Shown one piece after another: positions 1 through 4,705 of a stretch of 9,440 nt of DNA. Source of the DNA: an uncultured Collinsella sp. (GTDB lineage Bacteria; Actinomycetota; Coriobacteriia; Coriobacteriales; Coriobacteriaceae); contig URZR01000062.1 in assembly GCA_900552425.1 (NCBI GenBank), forward strand, positions 1 through 9,440. Reading direction: 5' to 3'. Made by a program: the position numbers and the translations under genes. The notes below the pieces were generated by a model, which ran no database searches, had not been told where the DNA came from, and saw only the letters and a list, made by a program, of their open reading frames with translations. How positions within the stretch are numbered: the stretch's first letter is position 1; every line of letters begins with the position of its first letter.

Positions 1-2
1 TC

Positions 3-1274
3 GCCGCGCCTACCCGCACGCACGCAACGGTGCAGCTCGATACCTCGGCGGCGGCGTTTGTTGCCGAGAAGGCGCGCGAGGCGGCTGCCGAGGCCGCGCG
101 TGAGGCCGAGAAGCCGGCTCGCCGCCGTCGCGGCAAGTTGCTGGGCGAGCCTAAGCCGGAGGCCAAGCTTCCGGGTGGCGTGGTGCAGCCCTCGCTGCCG
201 TTTGGCGATCCGGAGCCTGCGCCCGAGTCCGAGCCAGAGACGCCGGCTGCCGAGCAGCCCACCCCTGCCGCCGAGCCCGCCGCGGCCTCCGAGCCCACGC
301 CGGAGCCCAACGACCACCTGGCGGCCATGATGCGCCGCAGCGCCCGCCGCGAGGAGGCCTACGTGCCCACCTCTCAGCTCCGCCGCTTCACCCTGCCCGA
401 TTCGGCGCCCATCATGCGCCGTGTCATGGGCTTTCTGTCCGACCAGGCCCGCACGCTCATTCATGCCGGCGTGTCGCGCGACCGCATCTGCATCGATCCC
501 GGTCCGGGCTTTGGCAAGACGGCCAACGAGGATATCGTCATCCAGCGCGAGACCGCAAAGATGGCGTCGCTGGGCTATCCGCTCATGTGTGCCGTGTCGC
601 GCAAGCGTTTTGTGGGCGCCGTCTCGGGCGTGACCGAGGCCGCCGCGCGCGATGCCGCCACGTTTGGCGTGTGCCTGGGCGCCATCCAGGCCGGTGCCAA
701 CATCGTGCGCGTGCACGACGTTACCGGCTTTGCGCAGTTCCTGAACGGTTACTGGGCTGTCGCCAAGCCGCAGCCGCGTCGCGCGTTTGTGGCCGTGGGC
801 TCCAACCTGGGGCATCGCTGCGACAACATCCGCGCCGCGCGCGACATGATCGCCGAGATCCCGCTTACCTGCGTGTCCAACTGCTCGCGCATCTACGAGA
901 GCGAGCCGGCCTACGAGACGCGCCAGGACGCGTTTGCCAACGCCGTTATCGAGATCAAAACCGAGCTGGCGCCGCTGGTGCTGCTCGATGAGCTGCAGAA
1001 GATCGAGCTCGAGCTGGGTCGCGACCGTTCCAAGAAGGCTAAGGTCAACGGCCCGCGCACCATCGACCTGGACCTGCTATGGATGGATGGTGAGACGCAC
1101 GGCGGCAAGAAGCTGCGCCTGCCGCATCCGCTGATCGGTGAGCGCGACTTTGTGCTGGTGCCGCTCGAGGACCTGATGCACGACCCGGCGCGGTTCTTCC
1201 GCTACAACGGTGTCGAGGTCAAGGAGCCCGAGGACCGCGTGGGCCATATCGTGGGCGAATTGGGGCGTATGTAG
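3..1274 (+). CDS. folP-folK: Dihydropteroate synthase / HPPK fusion, 3' part
   Basis: Folate-pathway fusion enzyme, cytosolic. DHPS condenses p-aminobenzoate with hydroxymethyl-dihydropterin pyrophosphate, and HPPK makes that pyrophosphate. The frame is open to the left edge with no stop, so this is the 3' part only; the GTG at 30 is probably an internal valine. Counting that codon as residue 1, residues 1-100 are low-complexity (Ala/Glu/Arg, then Pro/Glu). DHPS resumes near 128 with DPGPGFGK (156-163), SRKRF (190-194) and RVHDV (227-231). HPPK starts near 251: GSNLG (257-261), then GPRTIDLD (341-348), whose Asp346 and Asp348 match the Mg-binding pair. The N-terminal DHPS motifs (pterin site, MH loop) lie outside the window. 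The stop codon abuts the next ATG, so the two genes are co-transcribed. Identity of both domains is confident. The insert inside DHPS is odd and is discussed as a finding. Confidence 0.93.
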   Translation, partial: AAPTRTHATVQLDTSAAAFVAEKAREAAAEAAREAEKPARRRRGKLLGEPKPEAKLPGGVVQPSLPFGDPEPAPESEPETPAAEQPTPAAEPAAASEPTPEPNDHLAAMMRRSARREEAYVPTSQLRRFTLPDSAPIMRRVMGFLSDQARTLIHAGVSRDRICIDPGPGFGKTANEDIVIQRETAKMASLGYPLMCAVSRKRFVGAVSGVTEAAARDAATFGVCLGAIQAGANIVRVHDVTGFAQFLNGYWAVAKPQPRRAFVAVGSNLGHRCDNIRAARDMIAEIPLTCVSNCSRIYESEPAYETRQDAFANAVIEIKTELAPLVLLDELQKIELELGRDRSKKAKVNGPRTIDLDLLWMDGETHGGKKLRLPHPLIGERDFVLVPLEDLMHDPARFFRYNGVEVKEPEDRVGHIVGELGRM

Positions 1275-1976
1275 ATGATTGAGATGAATGCTGTAGCCGC
1301 CGGCACCGAGCTCGATGCCGCGCGCGACGCGGGCCGCGAGGGCGTGGCCGCGGGCTGGTGCGCTTGGAGTGCGGGCGAGGCGTCGTTAACGTTTTCGCTG
1401 GTCGTGCGACCGGACGTGAATATGCATGCCTTCCACGGCCTGCCGTTTGTGGCCGCGATGGGTATGATGGACGCGCTGGTGGGCACGGCCTCGACGCCGG
1501 GGCTGGGCCTTGCCGGCAAGGTGGGCATTGAGTGGCCGAGCAACATCGTGTGCGGCGCGCCCGCGTTTGAGACGTCGTTCGCGCGTGTCGCCGTGAACGG
1601 TGGCGCCGGCGCCGCGGGCATGTTCGGTGCCGTGACGGTGGATATTGAGCGCACGGCGCTGAGCGAGCTTGGCGTTGATGTGGCTGACGAAGCGCTGGTC
1701 GAGGCGCTGTCCGCCGCCGTGCTGACCCGCGTGGACGCCTGGGCGGTTGTTGCTAACACGCCGCAGGGCGCTGCCGGTCCGCTGGCTCCCGTGCTGGGCG
1801 AGTACTTCGACATGGTGCCGCTGCTGGGCCGCCAAGTTGCGGCGGTGTCGCCCAACGGCCTGCCGCTCGCGGTCGGTGTGTTCGCAGGTCTGGACATCTG
1901 GGGCCGTGCGACCATCAAGACCGATGCCGGCGAGCAAGAGTTTCCGCCCGAGGCCGTACGAATTCGCGGGCTGTAA
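1275..1976 (+). CDS. Degenerate biotin-protein-ligase-like protein
   Basis: 233 aa with the layout of the BirA catalytic plus C-terminal domains, but without an N-terminal DNA-binding domain. Visible family landmarks are a SLTFSLVVRP strand (37-46), the block IEWPSN (85-90) where active ligases have KWPND, and an SH3-like tail around AVSPNGLPLAVGVFAG that ends in a GEVxVR-like strand. The catalytic Lys is Glu86, the Asp is Asn90, and the GRGRxGRxW biotinyl-AMP loop is reduced to GREGVAAGW. Biotin ligation is therefore unlikely (inference); a binding or regulatory role is possible. It starts one base after the folK stop (TAGATG), with GGGG at 1262-1265 as a possible ribosome site, so translational coupling is likely. 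GC is high, like its neighbour. A divergent lipoate-ligase-like role cannot be excluded. Confidence 0.7.
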   Translation: MIEMNAVAAGTELDAARDAGREGVAAGWCAWSAGEASLTFSLVVRPDVNMHAFHGLPFVAAMGMMDALVGTASTPGLGLAGKVGIEWPSNIVCGAPAFETSFARVAVNGGAGAAGMFGAVTVDIERTALSELGVDVADEALVEALSAAVLTRVDAWAVVANTPQGAAGPLAPVLGEYFDMVPLLGRQVAAVSPNGLPLAVGVFAGLDIWGRATIKTDAGEQEFPPEAVRIRGL

Positions 1977-2015
1977 CGAGAGGCGCCAGCGCTCAAAGAT
2001 AACGATGACAACAAG

Positions 2016-2043
2016 ACCCTCCTCGGCTTGTGCCGGGGAGGGT
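2016..2043 (+). terminator. Rho-independent terminator of the folate operon
   Basis: A 12-bp stem with one G-U wobble (ACCCTCCTCGGC paired with GCCGGGGAGGGT) and a 4-nt TTGT loop lies 39 nt after the stop of the ligase-like gene. Only a short T run follows, so termination may be partial. The position between the operon end and the ATPase module fits the role. Confidence 0.8.
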
Positions 2044-2074
2044 TTCGCCTATCTGGGGAATGGGTTGCCAGCGC

Positions 2075-2116
2075 CCTATTCCTCAAAACTGAAAAATTTT
2101 CGATTTTGAGGAATAG
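2075..2116. repeat. Left palindrome flanking the ATPase gene
   Basis: Outer arms CTATTCCTCAAAA (2076-2088) and TTTTGAGGAATAG (2104-2116) are perfect inverted repeats of 13 nt. The middle continues the symmetry around A2096, apart from one C/A mismatch (2089/2103) and a T-G pair. The same 42-nt sequence recurs at 3351-3392 with a single base difference. It ends 26 nt before the ATPase start codon, so it may also act as an operator or as a hairpin in the mRNA leader. Confidence 0.9.
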
Positions 2117-2142
2117 CGATAAAAGACCGCAGGGAGGCGCCA

Positions 2143-3339
2143 ATGAAACTCATCAATAGAACGTCATATATGGACACGTTGACGAGCCTTATTGGCGTGC
2201 CGGACATCAAGGTCATAACGGGCATTCGCCGTAGTGGTAAGTCAAAATTGCTCGAGGCCCTCCGCGATTACGTGGAGGCACATCTGTCCAATTCGAATGT
2301 CATCCATATCAACTACAACCTGGATGAGTTCGAGAACCTACTCGAGTATCACGCGTTGCTCGCCTATGTAAAAGAGCGCCGGGTGCCCGGCACGCAAAAC
2401 TATCTGCTTATCGATGAGGTTCAGATGTGTAGCGGCTTTGAGCGCGCAATCAACAGCCTTCACGCATCCGAGCAGTATGACATCTTTATTACGGGGTCAA
2501 ACGCATTTTTGTTATCGAGCGACCTATCGACGCTCTTTACGGGGCGCACGTTCGAAATCGAGGTGTTCCCGTTCTCGTTTGAGGAGTATCGCTCTTACGA
2601 CGGTAAGGGCGAGGTCGACCATGATTTTGATGAATACGCACATGCCGGCGGCATGTCCGGTTCGTATCCTTACCGAACGCAGGAGCAACGCTATCAATAT
2701 CTCTCCAACGTTTTTAAAACGTTGATCGTGAGGGATATCGTGCAGCGGCATAACGTCAGAAACGAATCGGCGCTGCTGCATATTGCTGACTACATGATGG
2801 ACAAGGTCTCCAACATTACGTCGGCTCGCAATATAACGGATAGCCTGAATGCAGATGAGCTGAAGATCACGAACAAGACGGTGGGCACATATATGGGGTA
2901 TCTGTGCGACGCATTTGCCTTCTATAAGGTTCGACGGTATGACATTCGCGGCAAGAGATACCTCAAGAGCGGCGAGAAGTACTATCTGGCGGACCATGCG
3001 TTTAAATATGCGCTGCTTGGTACGCGCGATATGGATTGGGGACGCGTATACGAGAACATGGTGGCAATCGAGCTGCTGCGGCGCGGATACGAAGTGTACG
3101 TCGGCGTGCTCTATAAAAAGGAAATTGACTTTGTAGCTATCAGGCGAAGCGAGAAGCTCTATATCCAGGTGAGCGATGACATTAGCTCGGACAAGACGTT
3201 TGAGCGGGAAATCTCGCCGCTCTTGAGCATTGCCGACGCGTATCCCAAGATGATTCTCGCCCGCACGCATCACGAGACTACGGATCGCGATGGGGTGCAG
3301 ATAGTGGACCTGGCGAGGTGGCTTTGCGGCGAGGCGTAG
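2143..3339 (+). CDS. AAA ATPase with C-terminal DUF4143 domain
   Basis: 398 aa, the usual size of the AAA_14/DUF4143 family. The N-terminal P-loop domain shows Walker A GIRRSGKS (27-34), Walker B YLLIDEVQ (87-94) and a sensor-1-like ITGSNA (116-121). The middle region contains the family block around FKTLIVRDIVQRHNV. The C-terminal part has EIDFVAIRR (327-335) followed by YIQV (340-343), the spacing of a PD-(D/E)XK fold, but the usual E-x-K is I-Q-V, so nuclease activity is doubtful. The biological role of this family is not settled; members are common as solitary accessory genes. The start is secured by AGGGAGG at 2131-2137, five bases before ATG. The gene stands alone between two palindromes, is lower in GC than its neighbours and looks horizontally acquired. 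No clear promoter was found, and the left palindrome may control it. Confidence 0.9.
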   Translation: MKLINRTSYMDTLTSLIGVPDIKVITGIRRSGKSKLLEALRDYVEAHLSNSNVIHINYNLDEFENLLEYHALLAYVKERRVPGTQNYLLIDEVQMCSGFERAINSLHASEQYDIFITGSNAFLLSSDLSTLFTGRTFEIEVFPFSFEEYRSYDGKGEVDHDFDEYAHAGGMSGSYPYRTQEQRYQYLSNVFKTLIVRDIVQRHNVRNESALLHIADYMMDKVSNITSARNITDSLNADELKITNKTVGTYMGYLCDAFAFYKVRRYDIRGKRYLKSGEKYYLADHAFKYALLGTRDMDWGRVYENMVAIELLRRGYEVYVGVLYKKEIDFVAIRRSEKLYIQVSDDISSDKTFEREISPLLSIADAYPKMILARTHHETTDRDGVQIVDLARWLCGEA

Positions 3340-3350
3340 CGTGCTCCGAG

Positions 3351-3393
3351 CCTATTCCTCAAAATTGAAAAATTTTCGATTTTGAGGAATAGG
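3351..3393. repeat. Right palindrome flanking the ATPase gene
   Basis: Second copy of the palindrome at 2075-2116, differing only by T3365 in place of C2089. That base restores the inner pair with A3379, so this copy is the more perfect one, and C3351 also pairs with G3393. It begins 11 nt after the ATPase stop and lies 60 nt from the 3' end of the convergent coaX. It may stop transcription from either side, but no T-tract follows on either strand. Confidence 0.9.
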
Positions 3394-3453
3394 GCTGCCG
3401 CGTTGCCTGGTCCGCTGCTCGCGCTTGTGTCGCGCTCGGCTAAGGCCCCTGTC

Positions 3454-4227
3454 CTACGCCAGCTCCTGCATGCGGCGGTAGATTTCGCAGATGCCCTTGA
3501 TGGTGAGCTGCCCGTCGACCACGTCGAAGGCATCGGTCGAATCGGCGACGATGCCGGCGAGACCGCCCGTGGCGATAACGGTGGCATCCTCGCGGCCCAG
3601 CTCGCGCTTCATGCGCGCGACCAGGCCCTCGGCCATGGCGGCAGCGCCCACCACGGCGCCGACCTTGATGCACTCCTCGGTGTCGCGGCCGATGGCGTGC
3701 TCGGGCGCCTCGAGCGGCACGCTGGCGAGCTTGGCGGCTCGGGCGGCAAGCGCGTCCATGGAGATGCGGATGCCCGGCGCGATCGCTCCGCCAATGTAAT
3801 AGCCGTCCTCGTCGATGACGTCGATATTGGTCGCGGTGCCAAAGTCCACCACGATCGCCGGCGCGCCGTAGAAAGTCTCGGCCGCAACGGCGTTGGCGAC
3901 GCGGTCGGCACCTACGGCCTGGGGACGCGCCGCGCGCAGCTTGGTCACCGCGGCCGTCTGCGGCCCGATAACGATGGCGTCTGCCGCGATGCGGTCGGCC
4001 ACGGCGTGCCACTCGCGCGAGAGCTGTGGCACCACGCCGGCAAGGGCGATCGCGTCGACCGCGCCGAGCGAGAGGTCGTACATCTTAAAGAAGCCCATCA
4101 GGCGCACATGGATCTCGTCGGCGGTATAGGAGCGGTCGGTGGGCATGCGCCACGACTGCACCAGCTCGTCTCCGTCAAACAGACCCATGGCCGTCTGCGT
4201 GTTTCCCATATCGATAGCGAGCAGCAT
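3454..4227 (-). CDS. coaX: Type III pantothenate kinase
   Basis: Phosphorylates pantothenate with ATP, the first step of coenzyme A synthesis, in the cytosol. The 257-aa length is typical of CoaX. Visible motifs are the N-terminal phosphate-binding IDMGNT (5-10), GADRVANAV (106-114) with the catalytic-base Asp108, VDFGTAT (127-133), the GG-IAPG segment (146-152) and TGG (220-222). The start at 4227 is preferred over an in-frame ATG at 4248, because CTCCC at 4233-4237 on the plus strand reads GGGAG five bases upstream and CoaX proteins begin directly with the hydrophobic strand and DxGNT. A TATACAAT at 4264-4271 (minus strand) could be a -10 box, but no good -35 accompanies it. The gene converges with the ATPase module. 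All key residues are present and the gene looks functional. Confidence 0.96.
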   Translation of the reverse strand: MLLAIDMGNTQTAMGLFDGDELVQSWRMPTDRSYTADEIHVRLMGFFKMYDLSLGAVDAIALAGVVPQLSREWHAVADRIAADAIVIGPQTAAVTKLRAARPQAVGADRVANAVAAETFYGAPAIVVDFGTATNIDVIDEDGYYIGGAIAPGIRISMDALAARAAKLASVPLEAPEHAIGRDTEECIKVGAVVGAAAMAEGLVARMKRELGREDATVIATGGLAGIVADSTDAFDVVDGQLTIKGICEIYRRMQELA

Positions 4228-4232
4228 GTCTA

Positions 4233-4237
4233 CTCCC
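4233..4237 (-). promoter_or_regulatory. Ribosome binding site setting the coaX start
   Basis: Reads GGGAG on the minus strand, five bases before ATG 4227-4225. The alternative ATG at 4248 has no comparable site and would add seven residues not expected in CoaX. Confidence 0.7.
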
Positions 4238-4364
4238 GGTGTTGGCATAAAAGGACGCGCACCATTGTATACGCGCCGTCGGCGGCGCTCGGCTGCGATT
4301 CGTTCACGGCGATATGGGCTGAGGGGTTTTAAATATGAAGGAATTATGCTCTACGAGATTTTCC

Positions 4365-4393
4365 TTGCCGTTTACCGAACTCCCACGTAATAT
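4365..4393 (+). promoter_or_regulatory. Sigma-70-type promoter of tRNA-fMet
   Basis: TTGCCG (4365-4370) and TAATAT (4388-4393) are separated by exactly 17 bases, which would start transcription near 4400, about 25 nt before the tRNA. The rest of the gap between coaX and the tRNA (4249-4424) shows no gene. Confidence 0.75.
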
Positions 4394-4424
4394 TCTTTCT
4401 TGCGCACATGAGGCGCCCAGACAT

Positions 4425-4501
4425 TGCGGGGTGGAGCAGTCTGGTAGCTCGCCGGGCTCATAACCCGGAGGTCGTAGGTTCAAATCCTGCCCCCGCGACC
4501 A
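4425..4501 (+). tRNA. Initiator tRNA-fMet (anticodon CAT)
   Basis: A 77-nt cloverleaf with CCA encoded at 4499-4501. The anticodon loop CTCATAA is closed by a stem with three consecutive G-C pairs (CCGGG/CCCGG), the hallmark of initiator tRNA. The D-arm GAGCAG...GGTAGCTC and the T-loop GGTTCAAATCC are standard. The acceptor stem TGCGGGG/CCCCGCG ends in T1-G72 rather than a Watson-Crick pair. The weak 1-72 pair fits the initiator type that formyltransferase recognises. It has its own promoter and terminator. Confidence 0.97.
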
Positions 4502-4511
4502 AGACTTTTAG

Positions 4512-4549
4512 CAGCTCAGAGGCATTGTTTCTCTGGGCTGTTTTCTTTT
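4512..4549 (+). terminator. Rho-independent terminator after tRNA-fMet
   Basis: Arms CAGCTCAGAG (4512-4521) and CTCTGGGCTG (4531-4540) form a 10-bp stem with one wobble and a 9-nt loop, followed by TTTTCTTTT. It lies 10 nt after the tRNA 3' end and separates the tRNA from the restriction operon. Confidence 0.88.
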
Positions 4550-4640
4550 GGCTAAATAGTGCGGCGAAGAAATAGCGAAGAAAATAAGACGGAATCACGC
4601 ACAAAGAAGCCTACTGGAGTGCAATAAAGCCAAACGCTGG

Positions 4641-4668
4641 TTAAAAAGACCGAACTAGCACGTAGAAT
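4641..4668 (+). promoter_or_regulatory. Possible promoter of the restriction operon
   Basis: TAGAAT at 4663-4668 resembles a -10 box. A weak TTAAAA at 4641-4646 lies 16 bases upstream. The region 4550-4705 is AT-rich, holds no gene and must contain the operon start, because a terminator stands before it. The assignment is tentative. Confidence 0.35.
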
Positions 4669-4705
4669 CTTCCTCAGTGGAAAAGGCTATCAAGCGAGGG
4701 TCCGT

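Larger units (their letters stand above)
2075..3393. mobile_element. Palindrome-bounded ATPase module (candidate insertion)
   Basis: The two near-identical palindromes enclose exactly one gene. Hand counts give 28 GC of 60 at 2701-2760 inside the unit against 42 of 60 at 1501-1560 in the neighbouring gene. The unit sits between the folate-operon terminator and the 3' end of coaX, a neutral gap. No transposase is present, and I see no convincing target duplication outside the palindromes. Calling it mobile is an inference from the repeat bracketing and base composition. Confidence 0.35.

Noticed and set aside
30..32. GTG as the true start of the folP-folK gene
   Set aside because: The frame is open upstream to the edge, and the essential first half of DHPS would be missing.
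1202..2143. 313-aa minus-strand open frame opposite the ligase-like gene
   Set aside because: Ser/Ala/Thr/Pro-rich shadow that runs through the terminator and the palindrome. No domain is recognisable.
2641..2660. Short GC-rich hairpin in the ATPase gene, possible regulatory site
   Set aside because: Seven-base arms around a 3-nt centre encode the Gly-rich HAGGMSG segment. Codon repetition explains it.
3382..4332. 316-aa open frame antisense to coaX
   Set aside because: Composition is His/Gly/Arg-rich, typical of the complement of a GC-rich gene. It begins inside the palindrome, and CoaX on the other strand is clear.
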